Assembly (NCBI GenBank): GCA_965153355.1
Contig: OZ231126.1
Span: forward strand, 110,422,001 to 110,486,000
Length of the DNA: 64,000 bases
Direction: 5' to 3'
Origin: Flaccisagitta enflata
Lineage: Eukaryota; Chaetognatha; Sagittoidea; Aphragmophora
The position numbers and the translations under genes were made by a program. Numbering within the stretch: position 1 is the first letter of the stretch; every line of letters starts with the position of its first letter. Below the pieces are notes generated by a model. That model made no database searches. It was given only the letters and a program-made list of their open reading frames with translations, and was not told the origin of the DNA. Below, piece after piece: positions 22,110 through 33,179 of this stretch.

Positions 22110-24038
22110 GAATTTAAGTTGGATACCCCTGCAGTGAAATTAGTTTTTTTTTCTGCTATTTGCAAATCTGTTCTTTTACTTGGCCACTTATGCTTATGAA
22201 TCTATCTGTCAATTTTTCTTTCTGTGTCTTTTGACTGTTTAAATATAAAGACATTCCTTGGTTTTTGACTGACAGTTTTGAGAAATTCCCATGGTATTTA
22301 AATTATTAGATTATTCCTTTTCAATATTTTTGGCTGTTTTTAAAGCCTTCAGTTAAATCCAGGGGTTTATATAATTCATATATAATATATAATTTTGAAT
22401 CCCTTCTTGCCTTTAACTTTCTTCTCCCTGACGCATTGCATTGTGTTTTAGGATATATGATATTCTTCCCCATAAAGCAGCGAAGCAGTTTAGTTAGGGT
22501 TTAAATTGTTTTACTAATCAGTATTTATGATTTGGTACTGCCAAAAATTATATTTTCCCCCAATTTTCTTTTTTCCCCCTTTGATTCCCCCCCATCTCTA
22601 AACCCTTTGATTTTTTCCTCCCCCCCACGTGGGGGGGCGGGGGGAACTCAATTATATACAGGCCTGGGTAAATCATTTTTGTACAAAATTCAAATATTAG
22701 AAAGAACTAAACAAAGAAACATACATGAACGCAGGTGGGTTGAAAGGTGGGTGTGTTTCCAGTGACAACGTCAATCTCAATTGTTCCTACATTTTCATCA
22801 TGAGCACATGAATTTCAATGTTTCAATGTCTCCCTGTGGAGTGAGCAGTGAGCAGTGCAAGCATACAATGCAGTGACCAATCAAGTGGCTTGTGTAAGGT
22901 GGTCAGTTGTATGTCGCCACGGGTCGCCATGGGGCTTTTAAACCCTAATGCATCATACTTACATATATGCTGACCAGGAGAGCCAATTCCTGCAAACACG
23001 CGGGTACATGGAGTTGTACAAGTTAAAATTGAAGGAAAAAAAATTTGAGGCTGGGGGATGGGGGGTGTGGAGGAGGAGAAGGAGAAGAAGGAGGAGGAGG
23101 AGAAATTCCCCATAAGTGTGAAAGCATAGGTAGCGAGGGAAAGTGAAACTTTCGAGTCCGTTTTTCATAGTGGAGTTAGTGTATGACGCAGCATGTAAAT
23201 ATTTGTCAGTGAAGTAGATCTGATGGCGTTTTGACTTGTATTTTTTTATACAATGTAGCTATGAAGCTGCTTAACACGAATCATTAACAAACAGCAACAT
23301 TTAGCCAGCGGCCTTTAGCGGCTTCCCGTTTTTCTAGCTGAAAATGCAGGATTCGAACCCATGAAAATCTTCGCTTTCCCTGTCTAGCATAGGTCATCGA
23401 CTCCTTGGGGGCCGCTACCCTGCTCCCCCCTCAACTTCATCCACAACCTACTTAAGCAGGGCTCGGGTACCGCTGACCATCTAACGCTTTTGCGACTACT
23501 TACTTTTTTGGCATTTTTTAGCTTTTTGAGCATACGGCTCCTGCCAGGTGCCCTAGTGACCTTCTCCAGCACTGCTCCTTCTCACCCGCATGCGACTAGG
23601 GTATCCGGATTTGTTTGATTTTCTTCCCTGCAATGCGTCGCATTGCTTTTTACTATCCATGAGTTTCTTCCTCAGTAAGCAATAAAACAAGTAGTTAAAG
23701 TGGAAATTGTATTTAATTGTGTTTTCAGAATCAGTTCTTTTTATTTGGTACTGCCAATATCAATATATCAGATGTTAAAAGACGTAATCGTTTATTTCAA
23801 CAAACAGCAAAAGATATAAATAGTTAAAAGTATCTCCCACTATCAATGGATAAGTAAACCTGGACCAGGCAAGACTTGTGCTTAAAGTCAACACATGATC
23901 TTGGCGGGTTTAGAGGCTTCCCATAACCCTTGCTATTCCCCAAATTTTCTTTTTCTTGTCTTTTTTCCCCTTTGATTCCCTTCCCCATCTCCAAATCAAT
24001 TATATTCAGGCCTGAAAATTGCTTTTTGAAGAAAAAAA

Positions 24039-24186
24039 AACAAGGCCAGATACACGGTGATCCAGTTGCGGATGGTGGGGCAGGAGCAGTGTTGCAGAAA
24101 CCACTCGTATTTCTAAAATAATATGGACTGTTGGATGGATGAACTGACCGGCAAGTAGAGGAGTTGCGCATCCGCGACTGATATTT
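24039..24186 (+). repeat. family A element, degenerate
   Basis: AACAAGGCCAGATACACGGT at the start, then GGATGGTGGGGCAGGAGCAG, ending GAGTTGCGCATCCGCGACTG. The tetranucleotide core is shortened. Confidence 0.65.
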
Positions 24187-24271
24187 AAATGTTCTTGTCA
24201 ACTGCTTGACCAATTGAGCTGAAATTTAGTAGATAAATTTCTAAAAAATTGCCGTCAAATGAGTGCACGAG

Positions 24272-24535
24272 GAACGCATCTCTATAAGAGGGTCTGTCCT
24301 TCCGTCTGTCCGTCCATCCATCTGTCCGTCTGTCCGTCGGTCGGTCCGTTACGCCTGTGCAAAAACCGCGTTTCTTGGCTGTTTTTGGTCACGGTGAGAT
24401 CCTTTACTGAAACAAATGATCAACCAACATGTTCTTAGGGCCTCTGTTTGTCCATCTGTCTCTCCATAAATGTCAAATGATCAATAAAAGCAGAGACACA
24501 GTCCGGACGCATCTTTGCCCGGTCGGGCTTGTTTC
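24272..24535 (-). repeat. family A2 element (GATGCGT variant)
   Basis: In reverse it starts AACAAGCCCGACCGGGC and then AAAGATGCGTCCGGAC. It has a GGAC/GACA/GATG tetranucleotide core (visible here as CCGTCTGTCCGTCCATCC), then CTCTTATAGAGATGCGTTCC. It shares the layout of family A but with GATGCGT replacing AGTCGCG. Confidence 0.55.
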
Positions 24536-24763
24536 TTCAATTAGAAGAAGAGTCATGATTTCATGAAGATTTACAAATTTCGTGTATTTTAATTTGTGAA
24601 GATTTTGACTTGATGGTGACTGATAAGTTGTAGGGCGGGTCATTTATGGGTCATCTCAGCTTGCCACGCGGCTTTTAGACCCCCATGCAATACACTTCAG
24701 AGCAATTATGGCCATGAGAGCCATAACCTACGGACATGCGCGTACATGGAGTTGTAAGCCTTC

Positions 24764-24979
24764 TTTTTAGTCGCGTGCACGCGACTCTACAACCCGCTTT
24801 GTCCGTCGGTCAGTCGGTTGGTCAGTCGGTTGGTCAGTTGGTTGGTCGGTCACACTTTACTTTTTTTTATGATTTTATTACTTTGACCTCCCTGCTCCTG
24901 CCCAAATGGTCTGGTGGACTCAAATATGGCCCCTGCCCACCCGCACGCGGCCTCGGTAGCAGTGTATCCGGCCTTGTTA
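24764..24979 (-). repeat. family A element
   Basis: TTTTTAGTCGCGTGCACGCGACT hairpin end at 24,764 and GTATCCGGCCTTGTT at the other end. The core is CCGTCGGTCAGTCGGTTGG-type tetranucleotides. Confidence 0.85.
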
Positions 24980-25054
24980 ATTTGTTTGGTAACCGCTTGA
25001 CCGATCTACAGAGAACTATTTTTTAAAAAAACGCCTTTTTTCAGTTTTGTGACA

Positions 25055-25119
25055 AACCGACCAACCAACAGACCGACGGACCAAAAAGTGGTCTATAGAG
25101 TCGCGTAGCACGCGACTAG
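25055..25119 (+). repeat. family A element, 3' end only
   Basis: GACCGACCAACCAACAGACC core, TATAGAGTCGC and the terminal hairpin AGTCGCGTAGCACGCGACT. The 5' part is missing. Confidence 0.8.
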
Positions 25120-25417
25120 AAATGCGCATAATGAGCCCTCTCTACTTGGAGACAAATTATGGATTCATGAAAAAATTTTGGTACTTTTTCACATTAAATT
25201 GGCCTCGCTTCCAGCTGTTCCAGTGACATGATCATGATGAGAAAGGTCGATCCAGGTTCAACCAGGCTGGGATTCATTCTTATGAACACTATACCTTATC
25301 ATTTGGAGAGATTGAGTTATGATTGATACTGGGCCAGTGTGCTATCGCTCTATGTAAGCGATTGTCATCTCTACGAAACAGCGTCCCAGTCACATTCAAC
25401 CTTCATATCTTTGACAG

Positions 25418-25548
25418 CGCCCTAAAAAAGGTTCTCGTGCGCGTAGAAAGTTGCGCATGGGCTCGTTCAGTCAGGTTTTTGCAAAGGAACATTGCGAGGT
25501 GGGCGCAAAGGCATGATTTGGCGTATTTCCGGGATGCAACCGGCGTAA
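25418..25548 (-). repeat. right terminal inverted repeat, 131 bp
   Basis: Inverse partner of 21,979-22,109. Begins CGCCCTAAAAAAGGTTCTCG and ends GGGATGCAACCGGCGTAA. Confidence 0.9.
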
Positions 25549-28500
25549 TATATATACTTGACCCAATGACAGCTCAACTCACCCATGAAACAAGATTGAC
25601 GAGCATAGCCCTGTCCAATACCTCATTCCCTATCATTTGGTGTGCTGGGCACTTGCCAGCTTAAAACAACGATGGTCATATGTTTTAACCAAAAGCTTCT
25701 CTTATGTATCAACAACGGGCCTGTTATCGAGACAGGCATGAACAGCATAGGCACCCATTTCCTTTATCAATGACGGGCTTTTTATCGTGACAGGCATGAA
25801 CAGCGTAGGCACCCATTTCCTTTTCATGGGATGAGATCAAGTCTATTACTCTCAAATTACGCTTGACTTTTGTGGTGAAAGATTCCACTTTAAACATCAT
25901 CAGTTATCATTGTGGTTAAAACTATAAGAGGATGAATCGTTGCTTTTTTGCAGATAGATACGGGATGGGAAAGTGTGTATGATAGGTTACATGCTTGATG
26001 GAGATGAAAAAAGACTCTAGTGAGCTGACTGATATATATACTTGACCCAATGACAGCTCAACTCACCCATGAAACATGATTGACGAGCATAGCCCTGTTC
26101 ACTACCTCATTCCCTATTATTTGGTGTGCTGGGCACTTGCCTGCTCAAAACAACGATGGTCATATGTTTTACCAAAAGCTCTTCTTATGTATCAACGACG
26201 GGCCTGTTATCGTGACAGGCATTTTTCTTTTGTATCAACAACGGGCTTTTTATCGTGACAGGCATGAACAGCGCAGGTACCCATTTCCTTTTCATGGGAT
26301 GAGTCCACTGTTTCAAAGATACACATTGGTGCAGGTACAGAGACACATCTCCAGCGATCATCTTTTGATTCTGTCCATTTTCTTGAGTTCTATTTCTTCT
26401 TTTTTGCAGATAGAGATGGGATGGGAAAGTGTGTAAGATTGGTTACATGCTCATATTGAGAAACAAAGACTTGCAGAGACTGAGATATATATACTTGACC
26501 CAATGACAGCTCAACTCACCCATGAAACAAGATTGACGAGCATAGCCCTGTCCACCACCTCATTCCCTATCATTCAGTGTGCTGGGCACTTGCCAGCTCA
26601 AAACAACGATGGTCATATGTTTTAACCAAAAGCTTCTCTTATGTATCAACAACGGGCCTGTTATTGAGACAGGCATGAACAGCGTAAGCACCTATTTCCT
26701 TTATCAATGATGGGCTTTTTATCGTGACATGCATGAACAGCGTAGGCACCCATTTCCTTTTCATGGGATGAGATCAAGACTATTACTCTCAAATAACGCT
26801 TGACTTTTGCAGTTAAAGATTCCACTTTAACCGTCATCAGTTATCATTGTGGTTAAAACTATAAGAGGATGAATCGTTGCTTTTTCGCAGATAGATACGG
26901 GATGAGAAAGTGTGTATGATAGGTTACATGCTCATATTGAGAAAAAAAGACTTGCAGAGACTGAGAGTATATATACTAGACCCAATGACGGACTGCTCAA
27001 CCCACCTATGAAACATGATTGACGAGCATAGCCCTGTCCATTACCTCCTCATTCCCTATTATTTGGTGTACTGGGCACTTGCCTGCTCAAAACAACGATT
27101 GTCATATGTTTTACCAAAAGCTCTTCTTATGTATCAACGACAGGTCTGTTATCGTGACAGGCATTTCTCTGTTGTATCAACGACGGGCTTTTTATTTTAT
27201 CGTGACAGGCATGAACAGCGTAGGTACCAACCCATTTCCTTTTCATGGGATGAGTCCACTGTTTCAAAGATACACATTGGTACAGGCATGAGTCACATCT
27301 CCAAAGGATCATCCTTTGATTCTGTCCATTTTCTTGAGTTTCTATTTCTTCTTTTTCGCAGATAGATAGATACTGGATGGGAAAGTGTGTAAGATAGGTT
27401 ACATGCTCATATTGAGAAACAAAGACTTGCAGAGACTGAGATATATATACTTGACCCAATGACAGCTCAACTCCACCATGAAACATGATTGACAAGCATA
27501 GCCCTGTCCACTACCTCATATCCTATCATTTGGTGTGCTGGGTAATTGCCTGCTCAAAACAACGATGGTCATATGTTTTACCAAAAGTTCTTCTTATGTA
27601 TCAACGACGGGCCTGTTATCGACAGGTATGAACAGCGTATAAAGTAAATTCCATTTCCTTTATCAATGACAGGCTTTTTATCGTGACAGGCATGAACAGC
27701 GTAGGCACCCATTTCCTTTTCATGGGATGAGATCAAGACTATTACTCTCAAATAACGCTTGACTTTTGCGGTCACTACTCTGTATTTGCACCTTGTACTT
27801 TAAACTAGGAGTACTGTCATCAGTTATCATTTTGGTTAAAACTGTAAGAGGATGAATCGTTGCTTTTTTGCAGATAGATACGGGATGGGAAAGTGTGTTT
27901 GATAGGTTACATGCTCATATTGAGAAACAAAGACTTGAAGAGACTGAGATATATATACTTGACCCAATGACAGCTCAACTCACCCATGAAACATGATTGA
28001 CGAGCATAGCCCTGTCCACTACCTCATTCCCAATCATTTGGTGTGCGGGGCACTTGCCAGCTCAAAACAACGATGGTCATATGTTTTAACCAAAAGCTTC
28101 TCTTATGTATCAACAACGGGCCTGTTATCAAGACAGGCATGAACAGCGTAGGCACCCATTTCCTTTATCAATGACGGGCTTTTTATCGTGACAGGCATGA
28201 ACAGCGTAGGCACCCATTTCCTTTTCATGGGATGAGATCAAGACTATTACTCTCAAATTACGCTTGACTTTTGCGGTGAAAGATTCCACTTTAAACATCA
28301 TCAGTTATCATTGTGGTTAAAACTATAAGAGGATGAATCGTTGCTTTTTCGCAGATGGATACGGGAGGGGAAAGTGTGTATGATAGGTTACATGCTCATA
28401 TTGAGAAACAAAGACTTGCAGAGACTGAGATATATATATTTGACCCAATGACAGCTCAACTCACCCCTGAAACATGATTGACGAGCATAGCCCTGTCCAC

Positions 28501-31500
28501 TACCTCATTCCCTATTATTTGGTGTGCTGGGCACTTGCCTGCTCAAAACAACAATGGTCATATGTTTTACCAAAAGCTCTTCTTATGTATCAACGACGGG
28601 CCTGTTATCGTGACAGGCATTTCTCTTTTGTATCAACAACAGGCTTTTTATCGTGACAGGCATGAACAGCGTAGGTACCCATTTCCTTTTCATGGGATGA
28701 GTCCACTGTTTCAAAGATACACATTGGTACAGGTACAGAGTCACATCTCCAGCAATCATCTTTTGATTCTTTCCATTTTCTCGAGTTCTATTTCTTCTTT
28801 TTCGCAAATAGATACGGGTTGGGAAAGTGTGTAAGATAGGTTACATGCTCATATTGAGAAACAAAGACTTGCAGAGACTGAGATATATATACTTGACCCA
28901 AAGACAGCTCAACTCACCCATGAAACATGATTGACGAGCATAGCCCTGTCCACTACCTCATTCCCTATTATTTGGTGTGCTGAGCACTTGCCTGCTCAAA
29001 ACAACGATGGTCATATGTTTTACCAAAAGCTCTTCTTATGTATCAACGACGGGCCTGTTATCGTGACAGGCATTTCTCTTTTGTATCAATGACGGGCTTT
29101 TTATCGTGACAGGCAAGAACAGCGTAGGTACCCATTTCCTTTTCATGGGATGAGTCCACTGTTTCAAAGATACACATTGTTACAGGTACAGAGTCACATC
29201 TCCAGCGATCATCTTTTGATTCTGTCCATTTTCTTGAGTTCTATTTCTTCTTTTTCGCAGATGGATACGGGCTGGAAAAATGTGTAAGATAGGTGACATT
29301 CTCATATTGAGAAACAAAGACTTGCAGAGACTGCGATATGTATACTTGACCCAATGACAGCTCAACTCACCCATGAAACAAGATTGATGAGCATAGCCCT
29401 GTCCACTACCTCATTCCCTATCATTTGGTGTGCTGGGCACTTGCCAGCTCAAAACAACGATGGTCATATGTTTTGACCAAAAGCTTCTCTTATGTGTCAA
29501 CAACGGGCCTGTTATCGAGACAGGCATGAACAGCGTAGGCACCCATTTCCTTTATCAATGACGGGCTTTTTATCGTGACAGGCATGAACAGCGTAGGCAC
29601 CCATTTCCTTTTCATGGGATGAGCTCAAGACTATTACTCTCAAATATTACTTGACTTTTGCGGTGAAAGATTCCACTTTAACCGTCATCAATTATCATTG
29701 TGGTTAAAACTATAAGAGGATGAATTGTTGCTTTTTCGCAGATAGATACGGGATGGGAAAGTGTGTATGATAGGTTACATGCTCATATTGAGAAACAAAG
29801 ACTTGCAGAGACTGAGATATATATACTTGACCCAATGACAGCTCATCTCACCCATGAAACAAGATTGACCAGCATAGCCCTGTCCACTACCTCATTCCCT
29901 ATTATTTGGTGTGCTGGACATCAACAATGGGCCTGTTATCGAGACAGGCATGAACAGCTTAGGCACCCATTTCCTTTATCAATGGCGGGCTTTTTATCGT
30001 GACAGGCATGAACAGCGTAGGCACCCATTTCCTTTTCATGGGATGAGATCAAGACTATTACTCTCAAATTACGCTTGACTTTTGCGGTGAAAAATTCCAC
30101 TTTAACTGTCATCAGTTATCATTGTGGTTAAAACTATAAGAGGATGAATCGTTGCTTTTTCGCAGATAGATACGGGATGGGAAAGTGTGTATGATAGGTT
30201 ACATGCTCATATTGAGAAACAAAGACTTGCAGAGACGGAAATATATATATACTTGACCCAATGACAGCTCAACTCACCCATGAAACATGATTGACGAGCA
30301 TAGCCCTGTCCACTACCTCATTCCCTATTATTTGGTGTGCTGGGCACTTGCCAGCTCAAAACAACGATGGTCATATATTTTAACCAAAAGCATCTCTTAT
30401 GTATCAACAATGGGCCTGTTATCGAGACAGGCATGAACAGCTTAGGCACCCATTTCCTTTTCATGGGATGAGATCAAGATTATTACTCTCAAATAACGCT
30501 TGACTTTTGCGATGAAAGATTCCACTTTAACCGTCATCAGTTATCATTGTGGTTAAAACTATAAGAGGATGAATCGTTGCTTTTTCGCAGATAGATACGG
30601 GATGGAAAAGTGCGTATGATAGGTTACATGAAACAAAGACTTGCAGATATTGAGATATATATACTTGACCCAATGACAGCTCAACTCACCCATGAAACAT
30701 GATTGACGGGCAAAGCCCTGTCCACTACCTCATTCCCTATTATTTGGTGTGCTGGGCACTTGCCTCCTCAAAACAACGATGGTCATATGTTTTACCAAAA
30801 GCTCTTCTTATGCATCAACGACAGGCATGTTATCGTGACAGGCATTTCTCTTTTGTATCAACGACGGGCTTTTTATTGTGACAGGCATGAACAGCGTAGG
30901 TACCCATTTCCTTTCATGGGATGTGAGGTCCACTAGTTTTCAGCAGATACACATTGGTACAGGTAAAGAATCACATCTCCAGCGATCATCTTTTGATTCT
31001 GTCCACTATAAGAGGATGAATCACTTCTTTTTCGCAGATAGATACGGGATGGGAAAGTGTGTGTGATAGGTTACATGCTCATATTGAGAAACAAAGACTT
31101 GCAGAGACTGAGATATATATACTTGACCCAATGACAGCTCAACTCACCCATGAAACAAGATTGACAAGCATAGCCCTGTCCACTACCTCATTCCCTATCA
31201 TTTGGTGTGCTGGGCACTTGCCTGCTCAAAACTACGATTGTCATATGTTTTACCAAAAGCTTTTCTTATGTATCAACAACGGGCCTGTTATCGTGACAGG
31301 CATGAAAAGCTGGGCAAACCCATTTCCTTCTTATCAATGACGGGCTTTTATCGTGACAGGCTTGAACATCGTGACAGGCATTCCTTTTCATGGGATGAGA
31401 TCAAGACTATTACTCTCAAATTACGCTTGACTTTTGCGGTGAAAGATTCCACTTTAACCGTCATCAGTTATCTTTGTGGTTAAAACTATAAGAGGATGAA

Positions 31501-31788
31501 TGGTTTGACTACTTGGCCAACTGGGACGAAACCAAACTGAAGCGTAATGTGATAGTAATAGGCTTGATATCAAACCATATTGAGAAAATCAAAGACTTGC
31601 AGAGACTGAGATATATATACTTGACCCAATGACAGCTCAACTCACCCATGAAACAAGATTGACGAGCATAGCCCTGTCCACTACCTCATTCCCTATCATT
31701 TGGTGTGCTGGGAATTTACCTGCTCAAAACAACGATGGTCATATGTTTTACCAAAAGCTCTTCTCATGTATCAACGACGGGCCTGTTA
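25549..31788 (+). repeat. satellite G, main plus-oriented array (~14 units)
   Basis: CTTGACCCAATGACAGCTC recurs about every 410-505 bp (near 25,558, 26,041, 26,496, 26,980, 27,453, 27,958, 28,439, 28,895, 29,346, 29,828, 30,255, 30,664, 31,122 and 31,620). Two unit types occur: one with TTTGTATCAACGACGGGC plus GTCCACTGTTTCAAAGATAC, the other with CCTTTATCAATGACGGGC plus GACTATTACTCTCAAAT. Both contain the hairpin GCCTGTTATCGTGACAGGC or a near variant. Repeated 60- and 118-residue frames lack independent support as genes. Confidence 0.93.
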
Positions 31789-31965
31789 TCGTTGTTTTGA
31801 GCTGGCAAGTGCCCAGCACACCAAAATGATATGTAATGAGTGTAGTGACATTCCGATCTGTCAATCTTGTTTCATGGGTGAGTTGAGCTGTCATTGGGTC
31901 AAGTATATATATCTCAGTCTCTGCAAGTCTTTGTTTCTCAATATGAGCATGTAACCTATCAATAC
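31789..31965 (-). repeat. satellite G, short minus-oriented terminal block
   Basis: At ~31,789 the plus unit (GGGCCTGTTATCG) flips into the reverse strand (TTGTTTTGAGCTGGCAAGTG) and runs to TGAGCATGTAACCTATCA, closing the array with an inverted cap. Confidence 0.85.
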
Positions 31966-31984
31966 ATACTTCATTCAATTACAT

Positions 31985-32190
31985 AATACTAGTTCAAAAT
32001 TGAATTAAATTAAAGTTAAGAATTAAGGTACAAAATTACAAAGTTAAAAGGTTAAAGTTAAGGTTGGGTTAAAGTTGGGTGGGTTGTGAAATCAAAGTCT
32101 AAAATTAAATTAATTAAAATTAAAATTAAAGGTAAAGTTAAAATTAAAGTTAAAATTAGGTTAAGGGTTAGAATTAGGGTAAAGTTTCTG
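31985..32190 (+). repeat. degenerate GTTAAA/GGTTAA-rich sequence
   Basis: Strand-asymmetric run of AATTAAAGTT, GGTTAAAGTTAAGG, GGTTGGGTTAAAG and GGGTTAGAATTAGGG. It grades into perfect telomeric repeats and looks like decayed telomeric DNA. Confidence 0.6.
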
Positions 32191-32221
32191 ATTGAAGGAA
32201 GGTCTCAGAGAAATGTGCAAA

Positions 32222-32296
32222 TTAGGGTTAGGGTTAGGGTTAGGGTTAGGAGTTAGGGTTAGGGTTAGGGTTAGGGTTAGGGTTAGGGTTAGGGTT
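32222..32296 (+). repeat. interstitial (TTAGGG)n telomeric repeats
   Basis: About 12 units of TTAGGG with a single irregular AGTTAGGG. The G-rich strand reads left to right, and the last GGGT abuts the LTR end at 32,296. Confidence 0.95.
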
Positions 32297-32859
32297 GTAG
32301 ATAATAAGATTATCGGAGAGACAAGTCTGCTCTATGTATAAAAGCATAGGAGACAATACAAGAAGCTTGCACCTATTCACACGAGCTAAGGTCAACCACT
32401 ACTTAGGCATCCAAGGAGAACAAGACTGCCTACTGCAAGCAAGCTTCTGCTTTTAAAGGAAAATCCAGACAGGAAGTGATTCCTGATTGGCTACAAAAAT
32501 CTAAGAAAAGGCGTCTTCAATCCTGTTCCGGAATGTTCCAAAACAGGATTATTGCCGGTTAAAATATTATTGCATCAGCCCAAAAGCTAAAAGATAATTG
32601 GCTGGATGCCCAGCAATGAGGCGCTCTCATTGGCTGGCTAAAACTCCGGATTGCCGGTAATAATCCGGTGCACCAAAAAAAGGGTGCTTCAATCCACCTC
32701 GTGAGTGGATGTCCTAAACACGTAACGATGTACAAAGTAAAAGTTGTTACATAATAAAAGAAGTATTAGGCGCTAGGAGGAAAAGGCTGAATCAAGCATT
32801 ATTACACTTCTGGCTTGGCAAACTGCCAGCAATAATCCTAAAGGCCTTAGCAGGCCACA
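32296..32859 (-). repeat. 3' LTR of the Gypsy element (564 bp)
   Basis: On the minus strand it begins TGTGGCCTGC and ends TTATCTACA (TG...CA). It lies directly after a polypurine tract and directly before (TTAGGG)n. There is no second copy in the window to confirm its length. Confidence 0.75.
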
Positions 32860-32872
32860 CGCCCCCCAGATC
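32860..32872 (-). promoter_or_regulatory. polypurine tract (plus-strand primer site)
   Basis: Minus-strand GATCTGGGGGGCG sits immediately 5' of the LTR's TGTGG. Position and composition are typical for LTR elements. Confidence 0.7.
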
Positions 32873-33179
32873 GTATATAATCGGAGAGGTAGCAAGAACA
32901 CGATGATGATTTCGATCTAAAAGATAAAACGGAAAACTAATCAACGTTCTTAGTTACTAAGAGAAGAGATAAAAAACGCGATGCGTAAACGTACACAAGG
33001 AGCAAATCAATATAAACAGTTGTAATTGTAAAACGCTTCAAGAATACAAATGATCATGAATCAAGTTAAAAAGCGCGTTGACGTCGGGTTTTCTTCTACG
33101 GAACGAAAAATTTCCTGGCTTCGGATTGGAGAAGAATCTTTGAGGTTTCGGTTGAGGGGAGGGAGGCGGAACTGGCGGA
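32873..33179 (-). other. Gypsy 3' untranslated region
   Basis: Non-coding interval between the pol stop and the polypurine tract; no further frame of note. Confidence 0.55.

Larger units (their letters stand above)
22510..24760 (+). repeat. diverged internal duplication within the 3.57 kb element
   Basis: Segments around 22,510-23,020 and 23,715-24,760 share landmarks in the same order: ATTTGGTACTGCCAA (22,530 / 23,737), CCCCAATTTTCTTTTT...CCTTTGATTCCC (22,560 / 23,940), ATA(T/C)AGGCCTG (22,654 / 24,004), GGGCTTTTAAACCC or CGGCTTTTAGACCC (22,931 / 24,669) and CGTACATGGAGTTGTA (23,003 / 24,741). Between them lies unrelated sequence. Confidence 0.6.
21979..25548. mobile_element. 3,570-bp DNA-transposon-like element with 131-bp TIRs
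   Basis: Ends are TTACGCCGGTTGCATCCCGG... and its exact inverse, inserted in the TATATATA of a satellite G unit, with TATA-type sequence present on both sides as a probable target duplication. The two TIRs (21,979-22,109 and 25,418-25,548) differ at about six positions. No transposase-length frame is present, so it is non-autonomous or has lost its gene. The interior holds family A elements, purine and pyrimidine tracts, and two diverged copies of one internal segment. The superfamily cannot be assigned from the ends alone. Confidence 0.8.

Noticed and set aside
23345-23420. tRNA gene or tRNA-derived SINE on the minus strand (GGTTCGAATCC at 23,350-23,360)
   Set aside because: A T-arm-like box is present, but I could not form a consistent acceptor stem or anticodon arm, and no repeats of it were seen.
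21567-28834. Repeated 118-codon and 60-codon frames in satellite G
   Set aside because: Present only because young satellite units are nearly identical. Several begin with TTG and not ATG, and other units carry stops or shifts.
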